A stretch of 46,576 nucleotides of DNA from an uncultured Eubacteriales bacterium. GTDB taxonomy: Bacteria; Bacillota; Clostridia; Christensenellales; CAG-138. Of this stretch, positions 32,903 to 41,172 are shown piece after piece. Made by a program: the position numbers and the translations under genes. Numbering within the stretch: the first letter of the stretch is position 1; each line of letters opens with the position of its first letter. A model generated the notes under the pieces. That model made no database searches, was not told the origin of the DNA, and saw only the letters and a program-made list of their open reading frames with translations. The stretch lies in NCBI GenBank assembly GCA_902768795.1, contig CACXMS010000001.1, positions 1 to 46,576 on the forward strand, written 5' to 3'.

Positions 32903-34696
32903 TCAGGAAACGATTTCTGCAACAGAATTCAACGGAATCGCGTTGCTGACATATTTCTTTACGGTAATGCGGAAGCACGTCCACTTTCCCTCTTCGCTGT
33001 CCACGTCGAGCCGCTCATCCAACTTTTCCATAATCTGCTTGGCAATGGATAATCCGAGTCCGTTGCCGCCTTCCTTGCGGGATTTATCCACTTTGTAGAA
33101 ACGCTCAAACAACCGCGTCATGTCCTCTTTTTTAATCCCGCAGCCATCGTCCCAAACCGAAATAAAAACGTCATGCGGGTCATCTTCGACAATCAGGCGA
33201 ACGCGTGTTTTGGCGTATCGCAGCGCGTTGTCAATCAAAATAACGAGAACCTGTTCAATCCGGTCCTGGTCGCTCAAAACGGGCGGAAGATCCTCCTTTG
33301 TTTCAACCTCCAGGCGGATATTCCGTTTTTTGGCTTCCGGCATCAGAGACAGCGTAACATCATCCAGTAATTCGTTGACGTCGAACAAAGTAATATTCAT
33401 GTTCTCGGTTCCCGATTGCAGTCTTGAAAGCTGCAGCATATCGGAAATCAGGCGGCTGAGGCGCTCCACTTCATGCAGCATGATGGAATAATACCTCGCC
33501 CGTGTTTCGTCGTCTTTGACCATTCCGTCGCAAAGCGGTTCCAACAGGCCGCGAATCGACGTCAACGGCGTCCGCAGTTCATGGCTGATGTTGGCGACAT
33601 ACTCGTTTCGCATCCGCTCAAGCTGCTCGATTTCCGTTGCGTCCTTAAACAGACCGACTGCCCCGACGCACCCTTCGGTTTCCGACATAACCGGAACGAT
33701 CGTAATCCAGATGACGCGGTCGCCCGGCAAATTATAATGAAATGTTCTCATATTCTCGGTGTCCATTACGGCATGGAAAGCGTCCCAGATCATACGGTCC
33801 GGGACGAGATCCATCGGCGTATATACTTCCACCGCACCGAACATCTTCATCAAAGCCGGATTGAAATGCGTCAATTCCCCGCTCTTGTCGATCGCGGCAA
33901 CGCCGTCCGAAAAGCTCGAAAGAATATAACCGAGCTGGCGTTTCTCACTTTCCAGCTGCCGAACCGTTCTCGACAGCGCAGCGCTCATGTTGTTCATGGT
34001 TCGCGCAAGCATCCCGAGTTCTCCGCGATACTGCTCGCGAATGCGCGCATCGTAATTTCCGCGGGAAAGCTGCCGCGCAACATTTGTCATTTCCGAAATC
34101 GGATGCAGCAGATTGTTGATCAAAAAGGAAGCGGCAAGGAACATGATCGGCAGCAGAAACAGCGCCGTGATCCAAAGCGAATTGGAAAGTCTCGTAAATG
34201 CAACCGTAATCTCACTGATCTCGAGGATCAGAAGCATGCACCCGCAGACTTCGCCGTCCTGATACAGCGGACGACCGGAATAAATCGAACCGGAAACCGA
34301 GGAAAATGTAATATTATGAAAATCAATCTTCTCACCGTTCGTGATGATTCGTTCCGTGAGCTGCTGTGTGAATGCATTTTCCTCATAGTTGGAAATATTT
34401 GTGGCAAAGAAATACGCATTTTCCTGCGAATGCGGAAAAATCAGGATATAGGAAATATTGCTTGCCTTGGAAATGGAATCGAGATACTGCTGAAACGTCG
34501 TCCCGCTGCTGTTTTCCTGATTGTCAAAAAGCGTCTGTGCAGCGTCCGCGGTGCGGTTCAGCGCTTCCTGCTGCAGGTTGATATACGTTCTTCGGCCGAA
34601 ATAGGTATATGCTCCCAGCAATACGATAATTGCAAGGAGCAAAAGAACAATGCATATTACAAATGATTTTCGAAAGAGTTCCCCTTTGAAATTCAT
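32903..34696 (-). CDS. Sensor histidine kinase, PhoR/WalK-like
   Basis: A 597-residue membrane kinase. Transmembrane helix 1 (about 11-31), an extracellular sensor domain (about 32-170) and helix 2 (about 173-195) are followed by HAMP (about 195-250), PAS (about 255-355) and HisKA with the phosphorylated His372 in NISHELRTPLTS. HATPase blocks are N (VILIDNALRYA), G1 (WDDGCGI), F (LFERFYKVDKSR) and G2 (GNGLGLSIAKQI). The sensed signal is unknown. It lies 7 nt after its response regulator gene. Neighbouring SPOR, PBP and L,D-transpeptidase genes suggest cell-envelope control (inference). Confidence 0.93.
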   Translation of the reverse strand: MNFKGELFRKSFVICIVLLLLAIIVLLGAYTYFGRRTYINLQQEALNRTADAAQTLFDNQENSSGTTFQQYLDSISKASNISYILIFPHSQENAYFFATNISNYEENAFTQQLTERIITNGEKIDFHNITFSSVSGSIYSGRPLYQDGEVCGCMLLILEISEITVAFTRLSNSLWITALFLLPIMFLAASFLINNLLHPISEMTNVARQLSRGNYDARIREQYRGELGMLARTMNNMSAALSRTVRQLESEKRQLGYILSSFSDGVAAIDKSGELTHFNPALMKMFGAVEVYTPMDLVPDRMIWDAFHAVMDTENMRTFHYNLPGDRVIWITIVPVMSETEGCVGAVGLFKDATEIEQLERMRNEYVANISHELRTPLTSIRGLLEPLCDGMVKDDETRARYYSIMLHEVERLSRLISDMLQLSRLQSGTENMNITLFDVNELLDDVTLSLMPEAKKRNIRLEVETKEDLPPVLSDQDRIEQVLVILIDNALRYAKTRVRLIVEDDPHDVFISVWDDGCGIKKEDMTRLFERFYKVDKSRKEGGNGLGLSIAKQIMEKLDERLDVDSEEGKWTCFRITVKKYVSNAIPLNSVAEIVS

Positions 34697-34703
34697 ATCG
34701 CGA

Positions 34704-35387
34704 TCATTCCAGCTCGAACTTGTATCCTACTCCGTAGATGGTTTTAATGCTCCAGCCGAGTCCTTCGGAATCCAGTTTTGCGCGAAGCCGCTTGATATGC
34801 GTATCGACGGTGCGCGTTTCGCCGGCAAAATCATAGCCCCAGACGCGCGAAAGGAGCGTATCCCGCGTAAAGACTTGTCCCGGATTGGATGCCAGCATGT
34901 ACAGAATCTCAATTTCCTTCGGCGTACAAACGACATGCTCGCCGCGGAGAAGAACCGTATAGCTGTTCAGATCGATCGAAAGCCCGTTGTAGGTAATAAT
35001 ATTCGGATCGGAGCTGTTCGCCTTCGACTCCACGCGGCGCAGAATCGCCTTAACGCGCGCTACGACCTCTCTGGGGCTGAACGGTTTGACAATATAATCA
35101 TCCGCCCCAAGTTCCAATCCGAGAATTCTGTCAATCTCCTCTCCCTTTGCCGTAAGCATTATGATCGGCAAAGAAGAACGCTTCCGGATCTCACGGCAAA
35201 CGTCGGTCCCGGACTTTTTCGGCATCATAATATCCAGGATGCAAAGGGAGATCGAATCATCCGCTTTTGCAAGGCCCTCTTCCCCGTCGTAGGCGTCCAC
35301 TACCTCATAGCCGTCCGCTTCGAAATAGATCCGTAATGCCTCGTGCACAACAGGTTCGTCATCACAAATCAATATCCTCGTTGCCAT
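34704..35387 (-). CDS. OmpR/PhoB-family response regulator
   Basis: A 227-residue regulator. The receiver domain has ICDDEP acidic residues, the phosphoacceptor Asp in CILDIMMPKKSG, MLTAKG (Thr) and YIVKPFSP (Lys). The C-terminal winged helix is of OmpR type, with VWGYDFAGETRTVDTHIKRL and YGVGYKFE. It pairs with the kinase encoded next. Its first 26 nt overlap the end of the acetyltransferase gene, and its ribosome site (AGGGGGA) lies inside that gene. Confidence 0.95.
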   Translation of the reverse strand: MATRILICDDEPVVHEALRIYFEADGYEVVDAYDGEEGLAKADDSISLCILDIMMPKKSGTDVCREIRKRSSLPIIMLTAKGEEIDRILGLELGADDYIVKPFSPREVVARVKAILRRVESKANSSDPNIITYNGLSIDLNSYTVLLRGEHVVCTPKEIEILYMLASNPGQVFTRDTLLSRVWGYDFAGETRTVDTHIKRLRAKLDSEGLGWSIKTIYGVGYKFELE

Positions 35388-35940
35388 TTTCCCACATCCC
35401 CCTTGTCAAAATATTCACCTCATCTTCTTCAACAGAATGAAGCTCTGTAAACGATTTCATGTAGGCGTAATGCCTGAATCCGCATTTTTCCTGAACGCGA
35501 TGCGATTGCCGGTTCCAAAGAAAATGCTTGCACAGGATCGCATCCAGTTTTTCCTGTTCAAACAGATACCGAACCGTCGCCAAAACGGCTTCCGGCATCA
35601 GTCCGCGTCCCCAATATGCTTTCGAAAGCACAAACCCGAGCTCCCGGCATCGCTTGTCCTTCAGTTCCGGAAAATCCTGTTCGGAGTATTCCTGGATTCC
35701 AAGCGATCCGATCACTTTTCCGCAATGCTCCAAAGCGAACGTTTTCTTATGCCCGATGAACGAATCCAGGATCCGCTGCGACTCAGCGCGATTCTCATGC
35801 GGTTTCCAACCTGCCATCGGTCCGACGCCGTCCACAGACGCGTACTCATAGAAGTCCTCCAGATCGGATTGGCGCCACGGCCGCAGCAGCAAGCGGTCTG
35901 TCCGTAAAACAACATGGCTGATATCAATTGCCGGATTCAT
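35362..35940 (-). CDS. GNAT-family N-acetyltransferase (RimJ/RimL-like)
   Basis: A 192-residue acetyl-CoA-dependent transferase. LRTDRLLLRPWRQSDLEDFY is the typical RimJ/RimL beginning, and ELGFVLSKAYWGRGLMPEA is the acetyl-CoA-binding motif A region, followed by NRQSHRVQEKCGF. The substrate may be a protein N-terminus or a small molecule. It lies first in the operon with the two-component pair and overlaps the regulator by 26 nt. AGGAG precedes the ATG. Confidence 0.88.
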   Translation of the reverse strand: MNPAIDISHVVLRTDRLLLRPWRQSDLEDFYEYASVDGVGPMAGWKPHENRAESQRILDSFIGHKKTFALEHCGKVIGSLGIQEYSEQDFPELKDKRCRELGFVLSKAYWGRGLMPEAVLATVRYLFEQEKLDAILCKHFLWNRQSHRVQEKCGFRHYAYMKSFTELHSVEEDEVNILTRGMWENGNEDIDL

Positions 35941-35972
35941 CGAAGCGCCATCTCCTGCCTGCTCCTCTATTG

Positions 35973-36001
35973 ATTATACAGTATAATACATCATGCCGTA
36001 A
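35973..36001 (-). promoter_or_regulatory. Possible promoter of the GNAT-two-component operon
   Basis: Perfect TATAAT on the minus strand (35973-35978) with a weak TTACGG at 17-bp spacing. A second -10-like TATTAT lies at 35983-35988. Confidence 0.35.
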
Positions 36002-36043
36002 AAGCAAATGCTTTGCCGAACTTTTCACGATTTTGTCAAATTA

Positions 36044-38743
36044 TTAACTGTACGCTGCGGCGTTGGCGGACTGATAAGCGTCGTTCAGCGAATCATACAG
36101 TGCATTCAGCGCGTCATACTCGGATGTTTCCTCAATACGGTCCAGCAAAGACGTCAAAAGGGTTCTGTCTTCCTCGGAAACATGCGCATTTTCATCATTC
36201 AGCAGAAGATTGCATGCATTCCTCAGCAGCGCAATTTTTTCCCGAAGCGCGTCCATAGAGGATTCCTGCGAGCAGATCGGAAGATCCGCTTTATAGGCCT
36301 GAACCGACTTGTCGGTACGAACCCAGGTTTCACCGAAGACCTTTTTCAGCACGGAATCCTTAAGCGCATAGAACGGATTGCTTGGGCGAATCAGAACATA
36401 CGTTTTTTCTTCCACCGTTTCGGGCGCGCAATGCTCGCCCGCAAGTTTTCCAGAAACATTGCATACGGAAAGCGTAACGTGCATGTCGCAGTATTCCGTC
36501 GGGACATCCGAATAGTCAAACCAATCCGTAACAAGATTAAACTTGCTTCCGTTCGTGTTCTGATAGTGTACGCACGCTTCCGTTGCGAGCAGCCCCGAAA
36601 CCGGACACACGGTTCTGCGAACGAGTCCGAGCGATTCGGGCGTTTCCCGATTGATCGGTCTGCTTTCGTGCCCTTCCATGAGCTTGCTCATGAAATCCTT
36701 CCAAAGCGGCGCCGCATAATCGCCGCCCTGGGATCCGGTTTCCAGTTTGTTGCCGGGATAATCGTGCCCGATCCAGACAACGGCGGTATAATCGCAGGTC
36801 ATTCCCGCAAAGTACACGCTCGCGTAGTCTGAGTTCGTACCCGTCTTCCCTGCGACCTCAAAACCGTCAAGCTTTGCTTTTTTGCCCGTGCCCGAGGAAA
36901 CGGCCTGCTTCATCAGATCGACAAGAAAATAAGCCGTGGACGCTTCATTATAAACGCGCTTCTGTGTTCCGCGGATGATATCCGCATCGAGAATCACGTT
37001 TCCTTCGCTGTCCGTTACTTTCGTAAATGAGAGGGGCTCGAGATAATATCCGTTGTTTGCGATCGCTGCATACGCCGCGCACATCTGGATCGGGTTGATG
37101 CCCGACGTACCGAGCGCAAGGCCGGGACCGTCCTGATTAATCTGAGAAGCCGGAATCCCGAGCCGTTCCAGATACTGAACCGCGCGCGTGACGCCGACCG
37201 AGTCGGAGAACAGCAATCTTGCCGCAACGACATTGAGAGATTGTTCAAGTCCGGTCCGAACCGTAACGGGACCGTACCGTTTGGAAGAAGTCAGTCCACC
37301 CTTCGGATAACCGTTTTCGCCGCCCCAACCCTGAATTGCGCCGTCCACGTTCGGAACGATGCTCGCCGGTGAAACTCCGTTGTCAAGCGCAGTTCCGTAG
37401 ATGGAAAGCGGTTTAATCGAGGAGCCGACCTCCGTATAGCTGTCGGAAGCGCGATTGATGCCTTTGCGAATGCTCGGTTCGGTTCGTCCGCCGATCACGG
37501 CGCGCAACTCACCGGTGCTTTGATCGATCACAACGGCCGCCGCCTGCGGCTCAATCGTTTCAATCGTAATGCTGTCGGAAATCGTTTCCGTAATAACGCT
37601 TTGACTCATGTCCGCAAGCTTCGGGTAATTGTTCCAGTTTGCAAGACTTGTCTGCACCGTATTCTGCACAAACGGGTCAACCGTCGTATAGATCCGATAG
37701 CCGCCGGTCCTCAGCTTGTTTTCATACGCAACGCGGTTTGCGCCGGTATCCGCAACGCCGTCCGCCTTCATCCAGTGCGTAATCACATCTTCCACGCAGT
37801 ACTCGACGAAATACGCCATTTCGTACATCTTGGAATTCTCGGATGTTTCAATGATCGACACGTTCTCCTGCATCGCGGATTGATACTGTTCGAGCGTAAT
37901 CTTATCGTTTTCATACATGCGCTTCAGAACCGTCTCGGTTCGTGCAACGGTGTACTTTTCATACGCATCCTTATCGCGTCCGTATTTTTCCCAATAATAA
38001 TTCAAACGAGGATTGTATCGATACGGGTTCTGGGTCAGGCCGGCAATCAAAGCGCATTCGCGGATGGTCAGTTCGCTGAGCTCCTTTCCGAAATAATCCC
38101 GCGCGGCGGCCTTTACGCCGTAATTGGATCCGCCGAGGTACACATCGTTGAGATACGCTTCCAGGATATCATCCTTCTCCATAACGGTTTCAAGCTGCAG
38201 CGCAAGAAACGCCTCCTGAATTTTCCGCTTATACGTGCGCTCAGCGCCCAGAATCTTGTTTTTGATCAGCTGCTGGGTAATTGTGCTGCCGCCGGAGGAA
38301 TTGCTGTTTCCGAGCACTTCAAGAGCAGCGGAAAACAGACGTTTGAAATCCACGCCGTTGTGTTTATAAAACCGAACGTCCTCCACGGAAATGAAAGCGT
38401 TTCGCAGCATTTCCGGGATCTCATCGATTTTCGCCCAATCGCGGTACTCGATGGACGCCATGGACATGATTTCTTCCCCGTTTCGGTCATACAGGTATGA
38501 AGTTCGATCGCTGATCGTAAGCTGTGCAACGTCCATGACCGGCGTCGTATCGATATATGCCTTCGCAACGCCGTAAACGAGTCCGACGCCGAGAAATCCA
38601 ACGGCAAACAACGCCAAAACAAGCAGTTTCAAAGAATGAAACAGCACCTCGAGCGGAAACGCTTTTTTGTGTTTCTTTCTTGTCAGCCCCAAAGCGCCTG
38701 ACTTCTTTTGCGTGTTCAGTTGTCTGTCCCCACTTTTTTGCAT
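36044..38743 (-). CDS. Class A penicillin-binding protein (PBP1A-type)
   Basis: An 899-residue bifunctional peptidoglycan synthase. A basic cytoplasmic tail precedes one transmembrane helix (about 35-60). The glycosyltransferase domain has AFISVEDVRFYKHNGVD (catalytic Glu), GGSTITQQLIKN and KIQEAFLALQLE. The transpeptidase domain has the nucleophile in GSSIKP, SLN and KTGTN. A C-terminal extension of about 200 residues contains cysteines and ends in a helical tail. The ATG at 38743 has no Shine-Dalgarno and lies 6 nt after an extended -10, suggesting a leaderless message; a further in-frame start upstream is not supported. Confidence 0.93.
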   Translation of the reverse strand: MQKSGDRQLNTQKKSGALGLTRKKHKKAFPLEVLFHSLKLLVLALFAVGFLGVGLVYGVAKAYIDTTPVMDVAQLTISDRTSYLYDRNGEEIMSMASIEYRDWAKIDEIPEMLRNAFISVEDVRFYKHNGVDFKRLFSAALEVLGNSNSSGGSTITQQLIKNKILGAERTYKRKIQEAFLALQLETVMEKDDILEAYLNDVYLGGSNYGVKAAARDYFGKELSELTIRECALIAGLTQNPYRYNPRLNYYWEKYGRDKDAYEKYTVARTETVLKRMYENDKITLEQYQSAMQENVSIIETSENSKMYEMAYFVEYCVEDVITHWMKADGVADTGANRVAYENKLRTGGYRIYTTVDPFVQNTVQTSLANWNNYPKLADMSQSVITETISDSITIETIEPQAAAVVIDQSTGELRAVIGGRTEPSIRKGINRASDSYTEVGSSIKPLSIYGTALDNGVSPASIVPNVDGAIQGWGGENGYPKGGLTSSKRYGPVTVRTGLEQSLNVVAARLLFSDSVGVTRAVQYLERLGIPASQINQDGPGLALGTSGINPIQMCAAYAAIANNGYYLEPLSFTKVTDSEGNVILDADIIRGTQKRVYNEASTAYFLVDLMKQAVSSGTGKKAKLDGFEVAGKTGTNSDYASVYFAGMTCDYTAVVWIGHDYPGNKLETGSQGGDYAAPLWKDFMSKLMEGHESRPINRETPESLGLVRRTVCPVSGLLATEACVHYQNTNGSKFNLVTDWFDYSDVPTEYCDMHVTLSVCNVSGKLAGEHCAPETVEEKTYVLIRPSNPFYALKDSVLKKVFGETWVRTDKSVQAYKADLPICSQESSMDALREKIALLRNACNLLLNDENAHVSEEDRTLLTSLLDRIEETSEYDALNALYDSLNDAYQSANAAAYS

Positions 38744-38749
38744 GTTATC

Positions 38750-38758
38750 AGTATACCA
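38750..38758 (-). promoter_or_regulatory. Extended -10 promoter of the PBP gene, leaderless arrangement
   Basis: TGGTATACT on the minus strand (TGn plus TATACT); no good -35. Only 6 nt (GATAAC) separate it from the ATG, the same distance as at xth. Confidence 0.55.
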
Positions 38759-38860
38759 TACAAATTGCAATCTGTCCTGTTTTTTCTGAAAATTCAAAAA
38801 ACTGTTTCATTTTCTCCCAAAATCGACAAAAACGGCGGACTTAACTGTAAAAAACGCAAA

Positions 38861-38893
38861 GCAAAACTCCCGCCGATCTTCGCGGACGGGAGT
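38861..38893 (-). terminator. Intrinsic terminator after the alpha/beta hydrolase gene
   Basis: 7-bp GC-rich stem (38887-38893 with 38866-38872), extended by an inner 3-bp stem after a bulged base, followed on minus by TTTTGC and further T-rich sequence. Confidence 0.7.
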
Positions 38894-38956
38894 CGCAATC
38901 TGTTTATGGAAAAAATGGATTTTTGTTTTTGAAAGGCGGATTTGAGCCCTCGTGAT

Positions 38957-39919
38957 TCAGGACAGGTTTTCCATAAAGGATCGAATATAACCGGCCATCT
39001 CGTCACTTTTGTAATAATGGATATAATGTCCGCAATCAAAGAAGATCAACCGGGCGTTTATCTCTTCCGCATACTGTTTTTGCGTAGGGATCCAGAAATC
39101 TCCGATTTCGGTGCCGTCGGAACAAAACATAAGGACAGGACAGGAGATTTTCTCGCCGGCTTTTACGATTTGCGCGTTGTTGTATATGGCGTTGCCTTCC
39201 GAAATATAAACTGAATTAACAGCATTCCGATGAATCAAAAGCCGCTGCTGTTTGGCCTCGCTTTCGCTTAACGCCGATTCATTGACCGGATAAATCCCGG
39301 GAATCCTAAGAAGTCCCAAAAACTTAGCGAGACGACCTAATGCTATTATTCGCTTGCTTGGGCTAAAATCAAACGAATCATAGCTATACGGAACGCACAT
39401 ATCCACACCGACAATTCCTGCAATCTCTTCGGGATAGTTTTGCGCCCAGTAAATGGCCTCTATTCCCGACATGGAATGGGGGACCAGCACATACGGGCCA
39501 TTCACCCCCGCCCGAGAAAGCGCTCCCCTTACCTCTTTCAGCAAAGATGCTGCGTCCCTCTCTACATCAACGATATCCGAATAGCCGTATCCGGCTTTTT
39601 CCACAACCGCGATTCTGTACTCGGAGGACAGGAGCCGATATAGCGGCTTAAAATCATATACCGGAGCTACGGTTGCCGATCCCGATAAAAAAACCATTGT
39701 CGGAGCAGATGCGTTATTCCCTTCGGTATATATATGGATGGAATAATCGCCCATGTCTATCATTTGCCCGTTGGGAATGATCTCATCAGCTTCCATCCTT
39801 ATCATAATCTTGTCATATACAGCAAGAAACAACATAAGGAGCAAAAGGGCGCACAAAGAAATACCCAATACGATTAGGACGTGGCTTTTCCTCTTAATTT
39901 TTTGTTGCACCTTTTCCAT
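38957..39919 (-). CDS. Membrane-anchored alpha/beta hydrolase
   Basis: A 320-residue protein. An N-terminal membrane helix (about 15-38) anchors an extracellular hydrolase domain. TMVFLSGSATVAPVYDFKPL resembles the oxyanion region, EKAGYGYSD a following motif, and VPHSMSG the nucleophile elbow (PHSMSG in place of GHSxG). Asp lies in MFCSDGTE and the likely catalytic His in FDCGHYIHYYK. The substrate is unknown. The start at 39919 is preferred, with AAAGGA upstream and a promoter about 28 nt away; ATG 39931 is an alternative. By eye the gene looks more AT-rich than its neighbours, and it lies at the 3' side of a tRNA gene. Confidence 0.82.
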   Translation of the reverse strand: MEKVQQKIKRKSHVLIVLGISLCALLLLMLFLAVYDKIMIRMEADEIIPNGQMIDMGDYSIHIYTEGNNASAPTMVFLSGSATVAPVYDFKPLYRLLSSEYRIAVVEKAGYGYSDIVDVERDAASLLKEVRGALSRAGVNGPYVLVPHSMSGIEAIYWAQNYPEEIAGIVGVDMCVPYSYDSFDFSPSKRIIALGRLAKFLGLLRIPGIYPVNESALSESEAKQQRLLIHRNAVNSVYISEGNAIYNNAQIVKAGEKISCPVLMFCSDGTEIGDFWIPTQKQYAEEINARLIFFDCGHYIHYYKSDEMAGYIRSFMENLS

Positions 39920-39946
39920 GCTTCCTTTCATACGATCAACGCAGGA

Positions 39947-39975
39947 ATTCTAACACAAAGCAAACGATTTTGCAA
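39947..39975 (-). promoter_or_regulatory. Promoter of the alpha/beta hydrolase gene
   Basis: TTGCAA (39970-39975), 17-bp spacer, TAGAAT (39947-39952) on the minus strand. Confidence 0.65.
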
Positions 39976-40030
39976 CATTATTTCGATTTTCGAAAAGTAA
40001 TAAATCCAGAAAAGCCCTAAATTACTGGGA

Positions 40031-40063
40031 AAAATAGAAAAACCACGATATTCTCGTGGTTTT
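40031..40063 (-). terminator. Intrinsic terminator of the tRNA-Ala gene
   Basis: Perfect 10-bp stem (40054-40063 with 40039-40048), 5-nt loop, then TCTATTTTT on the minus strand. Confidence 0.8.
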
Positions 40064-40068
40064 CATTT

Positions 40069-40144
40069 TGGTGGAGCATAGGAGATTCGAACTCCTGACC
40101 TCAACATTGCGAACGTTGCGCGCTACCAACTGTGCTAATGCCCC
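40069..40144 (-). tRNA. tRNA-Ala, anticodon CGC
   Basis: A 76-nt cloverleaf including an encoded CCA end. The acceptor stem GGGGCAT pairs with ATGCTCC and contains G3-U70, the alanine identity pair. The anticodon stem CAACG/TGTTG (one G-T pair) carries loop TTCGCAA, anticodon CGC. The T arm is AGGAG-TTCGAAT-CTCCT and the discriminator is A. The D stem has one mismatch (A12-C23). It decodes GCG. Confidence 0.93.
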
Positions 40145-40155
40145 CAGCAAGAGAT

Positions 40156-40183
40156 ATTATACACGGTTATCGAAAAAAAGCAA
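40156..40183 (-). promoter_or_regulatory. Promoter of tRNA-Ala
   Basis: TTGCTT (40178-40183), 16-bp spacer, perfect TATAAT (40156-40161) on the minus strand, 11 nt before the mature 5' end. Confidence 0.65.
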
Positions 40184-40206
40184 GTGTTTTTTGGAAAAAA
40201 CTTTTT

Positions 40207-41157
40207 TCAGGCAAGAACGCGCGACAGAAAACCGTCCAGAATGACCTGATACCGCGGCGTGTCCACCAGATAGCTCAGGCCGTGTCCGGCGTCCGGGAAC
40301 GTATGCAGCTCGACGCGCTCCGGGTTCGCCGCAGCAATTTCCCGCCCCATCTCACATGGAACGATCCGATCCGCTTCCCCGTGGATCAAAAGAATCGGAA
40401 CCGTCGATCGCGTAACGGCCTTCGCCGTATTTGCCGTCGGATCGGACAGATTGAACCCGCCGAACAGCCAGGCGCCGAGCCAAAGGAACGGGTAGATCAA
40501 CCGCGGCGGAAGTCGCATATTCTTTATCCCGTTCTGCAGGATCGTTTTCGGAACCGTAAACGGCGCGTCGGCAATGACGGCGCGAACGTTCGGGGGCGGA
40601 TTCATTCCGGAAACCATCAGAACCGTCGCCGCGCCCATCGAAATACCCGTAAGCACAATCTTCGTATCCTTTCCGAATCGATCGGTCAGATACCCGATCC
40701 AGGTCAGCACGTCGTACCGCTCGCGGACGCCCATTGTAATGGAACGGCCTTCGCTGCCCAAATGCGCCCGTTCTTCGATCAGCAGCAGATTCAGTCCTTT
40801 CTCCCGGTAATATACCGCGGCTCCGGAAAAATCACGCGATGGCGTCCCTCGGTAGCCGTGACAGCAAATCACGACAGGCGCGCCGTCCTGCTTGTGATAG
40901 TACCGTCCCTTCAGCCGCAGTCCGTCGCTCGATTGTACGAAAACGGGTTCGTAAGGAACGGCGTTCAGGGTATCGATCAAATGATGAATCCGCTTTGCGA
41001 GCGGTTTGATCTGATCGTCATCCATCAAGGAATGATCGTCCCCCTGGCCCTTTTTCGGCGATTTCAGCGCGATGTTCCAGACGATATAAGCGATCGCCTG
41101 TATTGCGATCAATATGCCCAGTACAGCCCAAAAAACGATCCATGCGGCGCTCTGCAT
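40207..41157 (-). CDS. Alpha/beta hydrolase with N-terminal membrane helix
   Basis: A 316-residue serine hydrolase. One membrane helix (about 5-30) is followed by VVICCHGYRGTPSRDFSGAA (oxyanion region), nucleophile elbow GISMGA, acid in HGEADRIVP and catalytic His in AGHGLSYL. It resembles the YqkD/BEM46-like extended alpha/beta hydrolases; the substrate is unknown. It lies 15 nt downstream of the L,D-transpeptidase gene and is probably co-transcribed. Confidence 0.87.
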   Translation of the reverse strand: MQSAAWIVFWAVLGILIAIQAIAYIVWNIALKSPKKGQGDDHSLMDDDQIKPLAKRIHHLIDTLNAVPYEPVFVQSSDGLRLKGRYYHKQDGAPVVICCHGYRGTPSRDFSGAAVYYREKGLNLLLIEERAHLGSEGRSITMGVRERYDVLTWIGYLTDRFGKDTKIVLTGISMGAATVLMVSGMNPPPNVRAVIADAPFTVPKTILQNGIKNMRLPPRLIYPFLWLGAWLFGGFNLSDPTANTAKAVTRSTVPILLIHGEADRIVPCEMGREIAAANPERVELHTFPDAGHGLSYLVDTPRYQVILDGFLSRVLA

Positions 41158-41172
41158 TCTGCGTGCCCCCTC

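Noticed and set aside
40184..40201. AT-only hairpin (GTTTTT/AAAAAC) after the second hydrolase as a terminator
   Set aside because: The stem has almost no G-C pairs and runs into the tRNA promoter; too weak to call.
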